NCBI GenBank assembly: GCA_003331365.1
Contig: QOQC01000008.1
Coordinates: 1-39,105 of the forward strand
Length of the DNA: 39,105 bases
Origin: Flavobacteriales bacterium
GTDB lineage: Bacteria; Bacteroidota; Bacteroidia; Flavobacteriales_D; Crocinitomicaceae
Direction of reading: 5' to 3'
In this document: one piece after another, positions 27,496 to 36,653 of the stretch
Layout of the letters: every line of letters starts with the position of its first letter
Numbering within the stretch: position 1 is the first letter of the stretch
Made by a program: the position numbers and the translations under genes
Notes under the pieces: model-generated
The model's input: the letters and a program-made list of their open reading frames with translations, nothing else
Told to the model about the DNA's origin: nothing
Database searches by the model: none

Positions 27496-28812
27496 ATGGA
27501 AATCACAGAACCCCCACCCAATTTAATGAATATACTCATGATCAGACCGGAAGGTGGTGTGGTCATTTTTATGTTTATTGTTTTGGTTTTATTATTATTA
27601 TCAGCTCTAATTTCAAGTGCTGAATCTGCTTTTTTTTCATTATCTCCTCAGGAAACAAATCAAATTAGACAGGAAAATTCATCAACATCCAAATTAATTA
27701 TTGATTTATTGAATATGCCTAATGAGCTGTTGGCAACAATATTGATTACTAATAATTTTTTAAACGTTGGAATTGTTATTTTATCTAGCTTTATCCTCAA
27801 TTACTTCTTCCCTTTTGCTGATAATTATTTTAGATTTTTTCTCGAAGTTATTGGCATAACACTATTGATTCTTCTTTGGGGTGAGGTAATCCCTAAAATA
27901 TTTGCGGTTAAGAACCCTACAAAGGTTTCAAAAATCATGGCACGACCGTTATACTACTTATATAAATTTCCAGTGGTTTACTGGATCGTTAATGCATTGG
28001 TTAAAAGTTCAAAATTATTTAGTGGAAGCAAAAAAGCCACCGTAAATCTGTCCTCATCGGATTTAGAAAAGGCTGTAGCCATTACAAAAGAGGAAACTGA
28101 AGATGAGGAACATAAAATATTGGAAGGAATAGTAAAATTTGGTAAAACAGAAGCTTCTCAGATCATGAAACCACGAGTCGAGGTTGCCGCTGTAGATTTA
28201 GAAATGAAATTCAGTGAGATTAAGCAGTTCGTTTTAGATTGCGGCTTTTCTCGTATACCTGTATACAAAGAAACGGCTGATCAGGTGGTTGGCATTTTAT
28301 ATATTAAAGACCTTTTACCTTATTTAAATCAGGATGATAAATTTAATTGGAAAAGTACATTAAGAAAACCTTTTTTCATTCCGGAGAATAAAAAAATTAA
28401 TGACCTTTTACAAGAATTTAAAAATCTCAAAATGCACTTATCTATTGTGGTTGATGAATATGGTGGAGCATCTGGAATAGTGACTTTGGAGGATATTTTA
28501 GAAGAAATTGTTGGAGACATTACGGATGAATTCGATGAAGAGGACTTGGTTTATTCAAAAGTAGATGAGCATACCTTCATTTTTGAGGGTCGGACCTCTT
28601 TAATGGATTTTTATAAAGTTGCAAAAGCAAATAATGAAAAATTTGAAGAACTAAAAGGCGAAGCTGAAACCCTCGGTGGATTTGTGATTGAACAAGCAGG
28701 TAGAATCCTAAAAAACAATGAGTTTGTGATTATAGACAAATACAAAATCATTGTAGAATCATCTGATAAAAGAAGAATTAAAACGCTAAAAGTGATATCC
28801 AACCATGAATAA
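27496..28812 (+). CDS. gldE: Gliding motility-associated protein GldE (CNNM/CBS transporter-like)
   Basis: A 438-residue membrane protein with an N-terminal DUF21/CNNM domain of about four membrane segments (from about residue 20 to 160). A CBS pair follows (QIMKPRVEVAAV and RIPVYKETADQVVGILYIKDLL), then a CorC/HlyC C-terminal domain. In Flavobacterium, GldE supports GldD function in gliding and type IX secretion. The order ssb-gldE-gldD agrees with what I recall for flavobacteria. It overlaps gldD by 8 bases. Confidence 0.9.
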   Translation: MEITEPPPNLMNILMIRPEGGVVIFMFIVLVLLLLSALISSAESAFFSLSPQETNQIRQENSSTSKLIIDLLNMPNELLATILITNNFLNVGIVILSSFILNYFFPFADNYFRFFLEVIGITLLILLWGEVIPKIFAVKNPTKVSKIMARPLYYLYKFPVVYWIVNALVKSSKLFSGSKKATVNLSSSDLEKAVAITKEETEDEEHKILEGIVKFGKTEASQIMKPRVEVAAVDLEMKFSEIKQFVLDCGFSRIPVYKETADQVVGILYIKDLLPYLNQDDKFNWKSTLRKPFFIPENKKINDLLQEFKNLKMHLSIVVDEYGGASGIVTLEDILEEIVGDITDEFDEEDLVYSKVDEHTFIFEGRTSLMDFYKVAKANNEKFEELKGEAETLGGFVIEQAGRILKNNEFVIIDKYKIIVESSDKRRIKTLKVISNHE

Positions 28813-29413
28813 AAGTCTTTTCCTTTGTTTGTCTTTGTTCCTTCTTTTTATTGTATCATGTAATGACGACGAAAGTGATGGAGCAAAAACCTTAAGGGGT
28901 CAAAACTCAACATTTTTAAAAATTGAATTCCCAGATCACAATTACCATCTAGAAGAAGGAGCTGCTCCATTTAAATTTAAAATTTCTGATATCAGTACGC
29001 TCAAAACACCGGTGAACTGTAACGAATATTACTGTGAACAAGAAATCTATCTTGGAAGAGAAATTGATGGCAATATTAATTTGTTTTATAAAAAAGTAAA
29101 ACATCCTGACTCTCTGGCTAGACTTATAAACTTTTCGAACGAAGAGGTAGATTTTCATAAAATGAAAGCCTCTAAAATTGAGTATAATCAAATCATTGAT
29201 ACGGATAGCAATGTTTATGGCACCTTATTCGAGTTAAAGGGAGATGTTGCAACAAATTTTCAATTTTACTTAACTGACTCAATACGAAATTTTGTTCGTG
29301 GAGAAGTTGTGTTAAATTGTGTGCCCAATTATGATTCATTACAGCATGTTTTGGGTTATATTAAAGTTGACCTCGAAGAAATGATTAATTCTTTTGAATG
29401 GTTGAAAGATTAA
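28805..29413 (+). CDS. gldD: Gliding motility lipoprotein GldD
   Basis: A 202-residue protein with a lipoprotein signal (LFLLFIVSC, cysteine 19). Its body fits GldD, including the ending QHVLGYIKVDLEEMINSFEWLKD. GldD is a membrane lipoprotein essential for gliding in Flavobacterium johnsoniae and linked to type IX secretion. Its start lies inside the gldE end, and its last 16 bases overlap folK. The primary sequence of the family diverges, so the call uses both sequence and synteny. Confidence 0.88.
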   Translation: MNKSLFLCLSLFLLFIVSCNDDESDGAKTLRGQNSTFLKIEFPDHNYHLEEGAAPFKFKISDISTLKTPVNCNEYYCEQEIYLGREIDGNINLFYKKVKHPDSLARLINFSNEEVDFHKMKASKIEYNQIIDTDSNVYGTLFELKGDVATNFQFYLTDSIRNFVRGEVVLNCVPNYDSLQHVLGYIKVDLEEMINSFEWLKD

Positions 29414-29859
29414 AAGGTGAAATCATTCTGGCCTTGGGAAGTAATCTTGGAAATCGAGAAGAAAATCTCTCAAATAGCATTTCATTAATTGGAAAAAAGA
29501 TTGGAGAGGTTACTAAAATTTCGAAATATTTTGAAAATGATCCTGTGGGTTTTGATTCAAAAAATAAATTTATCAACCTTTGTATTAAGGTAGAAACTAC
29601 TAAAAAACCACTTGAAATTTTAAAAGAGCTTAAGTCCATTGAAAAATCTTTAGGACGAATATGGACGAACAAAGAATATGAAGATCGACCTTTGGATATT
29701 GATATTATTTTATTCAACGATTTTATAATGACCTCTGAGGATTTGATAATTCCTCATCCTAGATATACTTCAAGACCCTTTGTCCTAGTACCAATGTGCG
29801 GAATTGGTGATTACATTGACCCGAAAGTTTTTTTAACTTGCAAGCAACTATTAAAATAA
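29398..29859 (+). CDS. folK: 6-hydroxymethyl-7,8-dihydropterin pyrophosphokinase
   Basis: HPPK transfers pyrophosphate from ATP to hydroxymethyl-dihydropterin in folate synthesis. The 153-residue protein has LALGSNLGNREENL at the N-terminus and the signature EDRPLDIDIILFND, in which the two Asp residues bind magnesium. Its start lies inside the end of gldD (16-base overlap), so it is probably translated by coupling at the end of the ssb-gldE-gldD-folK operon. Confidence 0.94.
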   Translation: MVERLKGEIILALGSNLGNREENLSNSISLIGKKIGEVTKISKYFENDPVGFDSKNKFINLCIKVETTKKPLEILKELKSIEKSLGRIWTNKEYEDRPLDIDIILFNDFIMTSEDLIIPHPRYTSRPFVLVPMCGIGDYIDPKVFLTCKQLLK

Positions 29860-29885
29860 AAATATGAAAAGAAGCGCAAACTTAA

Positions 29886-29915
29886 TTGACTCTTAACTTA
29901 TTCTTATTAACTTTG
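29886..29915 (+). promoter_or_regulatory. Promoter of the TPR/OmpA-like lipoprotein gene
   Basis: TTG (29886-29888), 19 bases, then TAACTTTG (29908-29915) is an exact match to the Bacteroidota primary promoter form. The ATG at 29943 follows 28 bases later. The -7 sequence and spacing equal those of the rpsL promoter in this window, suggesting strong expression. Confidence 0.85.
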
Positions 29916-29942
29916 CGCATAATTTTGAAAATTAAATTAATT

Positions 29943-31655
29943 ATGAAAGCTAATACATTAAGAACAATCGTTGGACTTTTTATTTCAGGTCTGATTATCT
30001 CCAGTTGTTCGTTGGTAAAAGATTTTGACTACACAGTAACACCAAATCCTTTAGAAATGCACGGTGACAGCGTTAAATTTACAGTAGTTGTAAACATTCC
30101 TGAAAAAGGAATTAAAAAAACTGTGAAAGCTGAAATCACACCAAAATTGGGAGGAACTAGTTTAGGCGTATGGACTGTTCAAGGTTCTAAAATTACCGGA
30201 AATGGAAAAGTGATAGAATACAAACCTGGAGGGACAGCTACATTTGAAATGGCTCTTGCTTACGATCCTTCATTTGAAGCAGCTGATTTGGTTCTAACAG
30301 GAAAAGTTTTCAAAAAAGAGAAAGAGAAAGCAGAAATTCCTGAGCAAAAAATAGCAGATGCCACGATAGTAACCCCTTTAATGGTAAGAAAAGAATTTGG
30401 TATGCTCTATCAAAAAGATGAATTGATAAGAGTTGTTGACAAGAGCGTTTCTGCCATAATCAATTTTGATAAAGGAAAGTCTTTGGTGAAATCTAAAGAG
30501 CTAAAGGATGAGGATATCAAAGTCCTTGTTGCCTGGATAGACTCAGCACAAAATAATCCAAAAATCGAGATTGAATCAATCAATGTGCGCGGATATGCAT
30601 CCCCAGACGGAGAATTTGCAAAAAACGGAGATCTATCAAAAGACCGTGTTAATACCGCAAGTAAGGCTTTTTCTAAACTCATGAAAAAGGCAAAACTTGA
30701 CAAATATATGGATACATCGACTTATGATAAAGAAGGTCTTGGTGAAGATTTTGAAGAATTCAAAAAACAACTTGCTGCTACTGAAACAATTTCAGAAGGA
30801 GATAAGAATCTTTTTATAAGAATTCTGGAAAAGGTTGCGGATCCTGAAGCACGAGAAAAGGAAATGATTAATCTTGGGAAATCATTCAAAGAATTAGAAA
30901 AAGATGTTTTCCCTAATATCCGTAGATCAGTAATCACCGTGAATTATAAAGAAAGTGGATTGACTGATGATGAAATGATTGCTTTCTCTACAAACAACAC
31001 AGATACTTTAACCGTAGAAGAAGTACTTTACACCGGAGAAAATCTTCTAAAAGATATTAACTCAAGAGTTGCACTATACACTGCAACTGCAGAACCTTTG
31101 AATGATAGTAGGGTATTTAATAACTTAGGAGCACTTCATTATTTACAAAACAATTTGCCTGCTGCAAAAGAAAACTTAGAAGCATCTGCTGCTCTTATTG
31201 AATCTGGAGAAGCTATGAATAACCTAGCAGCAATTGCGATTCTAGAGGACGACAGAGCTAAAAGTAGAACCTTGTTAAGTAGCGCTAAAGGAATGTCAAA
31301 TGAAAAAATGAGCACCGTTAAGTCAAATGTGGCTGCTTTAGACATATTAGATGGTAATTACAGTTCTGCAGAAAGTAATATTAGCGGGAACAACTTTAAT
31401 AAGGCCTTGGCACAATTACTTCAGGGTAACATTACGGATGCGGAAGCTACACTTTCGGCAAGTGATGATAGTGAAGGTGACGCTCTTTATCTTACAGCAA
31501 TAATGGCTGCAAGAGCTGGATCTGGCGTAAGTGATGTTGTAGCTAAACTTGCTTTAGCTCTTGAAGCTGATAGTAGCCTTAAAGCTAAGGCGTCTAAGGA
31601 CAGAGAATTTGTAAAATTCTTTGCTGATGAAGCTTTCAAAAGTGCTGTTGAATAA
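29943..31655 (+). CDS. Outer-membrane lipoprotein with OmpA-like and TPR regions
   Basis: From ATG 29943 it has 570 residues. The signal ends in LIISSC with the lipidated cysteine at 22. A beta-rich domain (about 25-150) is followed by an OmpA-like region (INFDKGKSLV, VRGYASPDGEFAKNGDLSKDR), then a TPR-like C-terminal half with alanine-rich helices. The OmpA-like part may bind peptidoglycan while the repeats bind a partner; this is inference. The longer frame from a TTG at 29886 would run through the promoter and is rejected. A strong promoter precedes it and a terminator follows, so it is a single-gene unit. Confidence 0.82.
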   Translation: MKANTLRTIVGLFISGLIISSCSLVKDFDYTVTPNPLEMHGDSVKFTVVVNIPEKGIKKTVKAEITPKLGGTSLGVWTVQGSKITGNGKVIEYKPGGTATFEMALAYDPSFEAADLVLTGKVFKKEKEKAEIPEQKIADATIVTPLMVRKEFGMLYQKDELIRVVDKSVSAIINFDKGKSLVKSKELKDEDIKVLVAWIDSAQNNPKIEIESINVRGYASPDGEFAKNGDLSKDRVNTASKAFSKLMKKAKLDKYMDTSTYDKEGLGEDFEEFKKQLAATETISEGDKNLFIRILEKVADPEAREKEMINLGKSFKELEKDVFPNIRRSVITVNYKESGLTDDEMIAFSTNNTDTLTVEEVLYTGENLLKDINSRVALYTATAEPLNDSRVFNNLGALHYLQNNLPAAKENLEASAALIESGEAMNNLAAIAILEDDRAKSRTLLSSAKGMSNEKMSTVKSNVAALDILDGNYSSAESNISGNNFNKALAQLLQGNITDAEATLSASDDSEGDALYLTAIMAARAGSGVSDVVAKLALALEADSSLKAKASKDREFVKFFADEAFKSAVE

Positions 31656-31672
31656 AAATTGAATTTAACAAT

Positions 31673-31700
31673 AAAAAAGCTCCTTTTAGGGGCTTTTTTT
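31673..31700. terminator. Bidirectional terminator between convergent genes
   Basis: AAAAAGCTCC (31674-31683), loop TTTTA, and GGGGCTTTTT (31689-31698), with one G-T pair, followed by T on the plus strand and by T on the minus strand. It would end the OmpA/TPR gene on the plus strand. The TAA of the convergent glycosyltransferase (31686-31688) lies in the loop, so the same hairpin ends that gene too. Confidence 0.85.
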
Positions 31701-32624
31701 ATGCAATTTAGATAAATAGATTTGTTCAAGTTGACCTGGGGTTGGAATTAAATTAAATGAACACGATAAGGCTTTACAATCCATTAGTGTACTATAGCCA
31801 AAATACCCACAAATTTCTTGGGCTTTACCCATTACCTCATCTGCCTTTTCCATATCCGTATTTGGAATGAAAATAGCTTGCATATCATGATCATTCATCT
31901 CTTTTCTTACATGTGGACCTCCGATGATATATTGAATCTGATTATTATTGAGCTGATTACTAAAATGACTTAGTAAATATTTGGAATAGCTACTAGGGCC
32001 ATTAACTACAAGAACTGACTGAATTGTTTTTTTATGATCTGTTTTCAGCAGATCAAATCGCGAATGGTGACCTATTTGAAAAGTGTTTTTAAAATAATTA
32101 TTTTTAGAAAGACCACCTGCCAAATTTTCATCATCATCCATTATCCATATTCCCTTAAATTTAGATATCTGGTGTCTATTTACAAGGTTAAATATTCTGT
32201 AAGCTCCCTTTAAAGGGAATTTCAATTGATGTGTAATAAAGATACTTGGGATTTTGTCTGAATAAAAACCGTAACGCTGATCCGAGATCAAAAGGTCCAA
32301 ATTATAGCTTTCTACATTTTGATTACATAATTTTTGTTCTCTCTTCGCAAAAGTGTAAAGTCGAATTAATGAACGAAAGAGGTCCCCTTTAAAATTACCT
32401 CGGCCTCGAAAACTGAATGGATACCCCTCATGTTTTATGAAAGTAATACCTTCAAGATATTGGTCAAAAATAATCTTTTGCTCATGGTTGCAAAAGACAA
32501 AGACTTCATTAAATTGGGCATGTAATTGGTGAATAATCGGAACACAGCGCGTTACATGGCCTAGTCCCCAATTAAGAACAGAAATTCCAATTCGTTTGTT
32601 TTTTATTGTTTCTATGCGATACAC
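31686..32624 (-). CDS. MurG-like glycosyltransferase family protein
   Basis: A 312-residue protein with the glycosyltransferase start IGISVLNWGLGHVTRCVPII, where G-L-G-H is a GT-B nucleotide-binding turn. The C-terminal donor-site region includes GYFGYSTLMDCKALSCSFNLIPTPGQLEQ. It resembles UDP-GlcNAc transferases related to MurG and the TIGR00661 type, but the substrate is unknown. The start codon is GTG at 32624. Its stop codon lies inside the terminator hairpin shared with the convergent lipoprotein gene. Confidence 0.8.
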   Translation of the reverse strand: MYRIETIKNKRIGISVLNWGLGHVTRCVPIIHQLHAQFNEVFVFCNHEQKIIFDQYLEGITFIKHEGYPFSFRGRGNFKGDLFRSLIRLYTFAKREQKLCNQNVESYNLDLLISDQRYGFYSDKIPSIFITHQLKFPLKGAYRIFNLVNRHQISKFKGIWIMDDDENLAGGLSKNNYFKNTFQIGHHSRFDLLKTDHKKTIQSVLVVNGPSSYSKYLLSHFSNQLNNNQIQYIIGGPHVRKEMNDHDMQAIFIPNTDMEKADEVMGKAQEICGYFGYSTLMDCKALSCSFNLIPTPGQLEQIYLSKLHKKSP

Positions 32625-32700
32625 ATTTTAAAATTAGAAAAATAGAGAACAATTAAAGTGATATTGATTAATTTAGCCGAACATATTATTAAAATTAAGA

Positions 32701-33369
32701 ATGAAAGAGGGAACAGAATTCAGAAAGTATGCGACAAAGCATATGGGCATAAATAGTACTTTTGTTGATCATTACATTGAATCATCATTGACACCATATA
32801 TAATTGAAGAACGGTCATTAAATATGACTCAGATGGATGTCTTCTCAAGATTGATGATGGACCGTATTATCTTTTTAGGCACTGGAATAAATGATCAAGT
32901 AGCAAATATTATTAATGCACAATTACTTTTTCTAGAATCTGTTGATTCTAAAAAAGATATTCAAATATATTTGAATTCTCCTGGGGGATCTGTTTATGCA
33001 GGACTCGGAATATATGACACCATGCAGTATATCAGACCAGATGTTGCAACTATTTGTACAGGAATGGCGGCTTCAATGGGAGCGGTCCTCTTGTGTGCAG
33101 GAGCGGATGGAAAAAGAAGTGCGCTTAAACATTCGAGGGTGATGATTCATCAACCACTAGGAGGAGCACAAGGACAAGCAAGTGATATTGAAATTACCGC
33201 TAGAGAAATCCAAAAGTTGAAAAAAGAGTTATATGAAATCATAGCCACCCATTCTAAGCAATCATATGATAAAGTTTGGGAAGATTCTGACCGTGATTAT
33301 TGGATGACTTCTCAAGAGGCGAAGGACTACGGTATGGTCGATGAAGTTCTTCTTAGAAATCCAAAGTAA
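32701..33369 (+). CDS. clpP: ATP-dependent Clp protease proteolytic subunit
   Basis: Serine protease forming the double-ring chamber fed by ClpX. The 222-residue protein has catalytic Ser125 ([11 protein letters not shown]), His150 (MIHQPLGG) and Asp199 (DSDRDYWM), with spacings of 25 and 49 residues as in E. coli. The oxyanion loop [11 protein letters not shown] is also present. Its TAA overlaps the clpX ATG by one base. Confidence 0.97.
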   Translation: MKEGTEFRKYATKHMGINSTFVDHYIESSLTPYIIEERSLNMTQMDVFSRLMMDRIIFLGTGINDQVANIINAQLLFLESVDSKKDIQIYLNSPGGSVYAGLGIYDTMQYIRPDVATICTGMAASMGAVLLCAGADGKRSALKHSRVMIHQPLGGAQGQASDIEITAREIQKLKKELYEIIATHSKQSYDKVWEDSDRDYWMTSQEAKDYGMVDEVLLRNPK

Positions 33370-34592
33370 TGTCTAAAAAGACTACAAGCTGTTCATTTTG
33401 TGGCCTTAAAAGAGAAGAGGTTCAAATATTAATTGCAGGTGTAACTGGTCACATCTGTGAAAATTGTGCCGCTCAAGCAAATCAAATCGTTTCTGAAGAA
33501 TTTAGTATTTCTAAGGAGCCGAAATCGGTTAAAAAGGATTTAAAAATTAAATTTCCAAAGGAAATTAAGGCGGAACTCGATGAATATGTAATTGGACAGG
33601 AAAATGCAAAAAAAGTACTTTCGGTTGCTGTATATAATCATTACAAAAGACTAAATGCTCCTGAGGATAATGTTGAGATTGAAAAATCAAATGTGATCTT
33701 AATTGGTAGAACAGGAACAGGAAAAACGCTTTTAGCAAAAACAATTGCAAAGCTTCTAAATGTTCCATTTTGCATTGCGGATGCGACTGTTCTTACCCAA
33801 GCTGGATATGTTGGTGAGGATGTAGAAAGTGTTCTTTCTCGTTTATTACAGGTATCCGATTATAATGTTGAGCAAGCAGAAAAAGGCATCGTTTTTATAG
33901 ACGAAATTGATAAAATTGCTCGAAAAGACGACAACCCTTCCATAACCAGAGATGTCTCCGGAGAAGGTGTCCAGCAAGCATTATTAAAACTTCTTGAGGG
34001 TTCTCAAGTTAATGTTCCACCTCAAGGAGGCAGAAAGCATCCTGAACAAAAAATGATTCAAATTAACACTAGAGGTATTCTATTTATCTGTGGTGGGGCA
34101 TTTGACGGGATTGAAAAATTAATTGCGCAAAGAGTAAATAAGCAAACCATTGGGTTTTCAAAAACAGAAGATGATTACATCGAAAAAGATTCTTTACTAA
34201 GTTATGTAAATGCAACAGATGTTAAATCTTTTGGATTAATACCTGAATTAATTGGGAGGTTTCCGGTTATTAGCTATTTAAGTCCACTTGATAAACTGGC
34301 TTTAAAAAGAATCCTAACTGAGCCAAAAAATGCGCTAATAAAACAATACCTTAAGATATTTGAATTGGATGGAATCAAACTTAGCTTTGATAAAGAAGTG
34401 TTTGATTTTATTGTTGAAAAAGCCATAGAATATCAATTGGGGGCTCGTGGATTAAGATCTATTTGTGAAGCTATATTAACAGACGCAATGTTTGATTACC
34501 CTTCAAGTAAAAAGAAAAAATTAAATATCACTTTAGAGTATGCACAAGGAAAATTCAAAAAATCTAAAATTGCAAAGCTAAAGGTGGCCTAA
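33369..34592 (+). CDS. clpX: ClpX unfoldase subunit
   Basis: AAA+ unfoldase that feeds substrates to ClpP. The 407-residue protein has a zinc-binding domain with cysteines 8, 11, 30 and 33. Walker A is GRTGTGKT at 113-120, where Arg replaces the usual residue after the first Gly. It also has the GYVG pore loop, Walker [10 protein letters not shown], the RKH loop (GGRKHPEQ), and the IGF loop (QTIGFSKTE) that docks on ClpP. Both ends of the ClpP contact are therefore encoded in adjacent genes with a one-base overlap. Confidence 0.97.
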   Translation: MSKKTTSCSFCGLKREEVQILIAGVTGHICENCAAQANQIVSEEFSISKEPKSVKKDLKIKFPKEIKAELDEYVIGQENAKKVLSVAVYNHYKRLNAPEDNVEIEKSNVILIGRTGTGKTLLAKTIAKLLNVPFCIADATVLTQAGYVGEDVESVLSRLLQVSDYNVEQAEKGIVFIDEIDKIARKDDNPSITRDVSGEGVQQALLKLLEGSQVNVPPQGGRKHPEQKMIQINTRGILFICGGAFDGIEKLIAQRVNKQTIGFSKTEDDYIEKDSLLSYVNATDVKSFGLIPELIGRFPVISYLSPLDKLALKRILTEPKNALIKQYLKIFELDGIKLSFDKEVFDFIVEKAIEYQLGARGLRSICEAILTDAMFDYPSSKKKKLNITLEYAQGKFKKSKIAKLKVA

Positions 34593-34639
34593 TAATACAA
34601 GACTTATTCTTAATTTTACCTGCTATTATCGTAAAAAAA

Positions 34640-35620
34640 ATGAAAACATTACAATTTAGAGAAGCATTGAGAGAGGCAATGTCGGAAGAGATGAGAAAAG
34701 ATGATCGTGTCTTTTTATTAGGTGAAGAAGTTGCAGAATACAACGGAGCATATAAAGTTTCTCAAGGGATGTTGGATGAGTTCGGACCTCAGAGAGTAAT
34801 TGATACACCCATTGCTGAACTGGGGTTTGCCGGCATTGCGGTAGGTGCGTCAATGAATGGATTGAGACCAATAGTTGAATTTATGACTTGGAATTTTGCG
34901 ATATTGGCGGCAGATCAAATCATAAATTCTGCAGCAAAGATGTTACAGATGTCTGGAGGTCAATACCATTGTCCAATTGTTTTCAGAGGGGGTAATGGAA
35001 CTGCTGGTCAGCTCGGAGCTACACATTCCCAAAGCTTTGAATCCTTTTATGCACATGTCCCAGGTTTAAAAGTAATTACACCCTCAAACCCTGCTGATGC
35101 TAAAGGATTATTAAAAGCGGCCATAAGAGATGAAGATCCCGTTGTATTTTTGGAATCTGAAAAAATGTACGGGGATAAGGGAGAGGTACCGGAAGGTGAA
35201 TTTATTATTCCTATTGGAGTCGCAGATGTAAAAAGAAAAGGGACCCATATTACTGTCGTTAGTTTTGGAAAAATTATAAAAATCGTTGAAGAAGTAGCCG
35301 AAATATTGGCTAAAGAAAATATTGAAATAGAAATTATAGATTTGAGAACTATTCGACCTTTAGATTTTGCTACTGTAGTGGAATCCGTAAAGAAAACGAA
35401 TAGATGCGTTATTGTCGAAGAATCATGGCCATTTGCATCAATTTCCTCAGAAATTGCATTTCATCTACAGAGCAATGCATTTGATTATTTAGATGCACCA
35501 GTACTAAGGGTTACTCAGACTGATACTCCATTTGCTTTTTCACCAACACTTATTGATGAAGCCCTCCCAAATAAAGATCGATTAATCGAGGCCATCAAAA
35601 AAGTGATTTATACCCAATAA
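34640..35620 (+). CDS. pdhB: Pyruvate dehydrogenase E1 component, beta subunit
   Basis: With the alpha subunit it forms the thiamine-diphosphate E1 enzyme that decarboxylates pyruvate and acetylates the lipoyl arm of E2. The 326-residue protein has LLGEEVAEYNGAYKVSQGM, with the glutamate that activates the cofactor, then DTPIAELGFAGIAVGA, and the C-terminal transketolase fold with IEIIDLRTIRPLD and VIVEE. E1 alpha and E2 are not adjacent here. It lies 47 bases after clpX, followed by the rpsL leader. Confidence 0.94.
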   Translation: MKTLQFREALREAMSEEMRKDDRVFLLGEEVAEYNGAYKVSQGMLDEFGPQRVIDTPIAELGFAGIAVGASMNGLRPIVEFMTWNFAILAADQIINSAAKMLQMSGGQYHCPIVFRGGNGTAGQLGATHSQSFESFYAHVPGLKVITPSNPADAKGLLKAAIRDEDPVVFLESEKMYGDKGEVPEGEFIIPIGVADVKRKGTHITVVSFGKIIKIVEEVAEILAKENIEIEIIDLRTIRPLDFATVVESVKKTNRCVIVEESWPFASISSEIAFHLQSNAFDYLDAPVLRVTQTDTPFAFSPTLIDEALPNKDRLIEAIKKVIYTQ

Positions 35621-35687
35621 TCCATCGTGAATTTCACAACCAATACCTGTATTTGTTGAAAAAAATCAAAGTTTTTTAGGCTTACTA

Positions 35688-35717
35688 TTGTGTAATAAAT
35701 AAAATGTAGTAACTTTG
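35688..35717 (+). promoter_or_regulatory. Promoter of the rpsL operon
   Basis: TTG (35688-35690), 19 bases, then TAACTTTG (35710-35717). This is the Bacteroidota primary promoter form and is identical in -7 sequence and spacing to the promoter at 29886-29915. It implies a leader of about 50 bases before the rpsL ATG. Confidence 0.85.
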
Positions 35718-35721
35718 CACC

Positions 35722-35740
35722 CCTCAAAGAACGTTTGAGG
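35722..35740 (+). promoter_or_regulatory. Hairpin at the 5' end of the rpsL transcript
   Basis: CCTCAAA-GAACG-TTTGAGG forms a 7-base-pair stem starting at or just after the predicted transcription start. No T tract follows at once, so it is not a terminator. It could stabilise the mRNA or act in ribosomal-protein autoregulation; the leader is otherwise AT-rich. Confidence 0.5.
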
Positions 35741-35774
35741 ATAACATTTTATTTACAATTAAGAGTATTTTTTT

Positions 35775-36152
35775 ATGCCAACTATTCAACAATTAGTTCG
35801 CAAAGGAAGAACTGCGGTAGTAAAGAAAAGTAAATCTGCTGCACTTGATTCATGTCCGCAAAGAAAAGGGGTATGTGTTCGAGTTTACACTACAACTCCA
35901 AAGAAGCCAAATTCGGCTATGCGGAAAGTAGCAAGAGTTCGCCTTACGAACGGTAAAGAAGTTAACGCTTACATCGGAGGTGAAGGTCACAATCTTCAAG
36001 AACATTCCCTTGTATTAGTAAGAGGCGGAAGAGTTAAAGATCTTCCTGGAGTCCGTTATCACATCGTTCGCGGTGCTGAAGATACAGCGGGTGTTCAGGG
36101 AAGAACTCAAAGAAGATCAAAATACGGAACAAAGCGTCCGAAGCAGAAATAA
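35775..36152 (+). CDS. rpsL: 30S ribosomal protein S12
   Basis: A 125-residue decoding-centre protein. It has the conserved [13 protein letters not shown] with Lys43, the lysine whose change gives streptomycin resistance, and [13 protein letters not shown] with the second key lysine near 88. Both are the sensitive form. The Asp after Lys88, the RimO methylthiolation site in other bacteria, is also present. It is first in the rpsL-rpsG-fusA-rpsJ operon. Confidence 0.99.
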   Translation: MPTIQQLVRKGRTAVVKKSKSAALDSCPQRKGVCVRVYTTTPKKPNSAMRKVARVRLTNGKEVNAYIGGEGHNLQEHSLVLVRGGRVKDLPGVRYHIVRGAEDTAGVQGRTQRRSKYGTKRPKQK

Positions 36153-36179
36153 TCATATAACCTTTATTATTTATATATA

Positions 36180-36650
36180 ATGAGAAGAAGAAAGGCCAAA
36201 AAAATTGCTATTCTGCCAGACCCAAAGTTTAATGAGGTTGTGGTTACCAAGTTTGTAAACAATCTTATGTTCTCTGGTAAAAAAAGTTTAGCATTTAGAA
36301 TATTTTACGATGCCATTGATATGGTTGACAGCAAAGTAGAAGACCAAGATGGTCTGGATGTTTGGAAAAAAGCAATTGAAAACGTTACACCAAGTGTTGA
36401 GGTAAGAAGTAGAAGAGTTGGTGGTGCGACATTCCAAATCCCAACACCAGTTAGAGAAGGAAGGAAAGCCTCACTTGCCATGAAGTGGCTAATTGGTTTT
36501 GCCCGAAAAAGAAATGAAAAAACAATGGCTCAAAAATTGGCTGCAGAAATAATAGCTGCATCTAAAGAGGAAGGTGCTGCTTTCAAGAAGAAAGAAGATA
36601 CCTTAAGAATGGCCGAAGCAAACAAAGCATTTTCACATTTTAGATTTTAA
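36180..36650 (+). CDS. rpsG: 30S ribosomal protein S7
   Basis: A 156-residue 16S rRNA-binding protein that nucleates the head of the small subunit. It begins [18 protein letters not shown] and has the conserved [22 protein letters not shown] segment (split here: [14 protein letters not shown]). It follows rpsL by 27 bases and precedes fusA by 3 bases, in the usual order. Confidence 0.98.
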   Translation: MRRRKAKKIAILPDPKFNEVVVTKFVNNLMFSGKKSLAFRIFYDAIDMVDSKVEDQDGLDVWKKAIENVTPSVEVRSRRVGGATFQIPTPVREGRKASLAMKWLIGFARKRNEKTMAQKLAAEIIAASKEEGAAFKKKEDTLRMAEANKAFSHFRF

Positions 36651-36653
36651 GAA

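Noticed and set aside
29886-29942. Longer start of the OmpA/TPR gene at TTG 29886
   Set aside because: The region is the promoter itself (TTG, 19 bases, TAACTTTG), and the signal peptide begins at ATG 29943.
35627-35637. GTGAATTTCAC palindrome after pdhB as a terminator
   Set aside because: The stem is only 5 base pairs with a 1-base centre and no T run follows.
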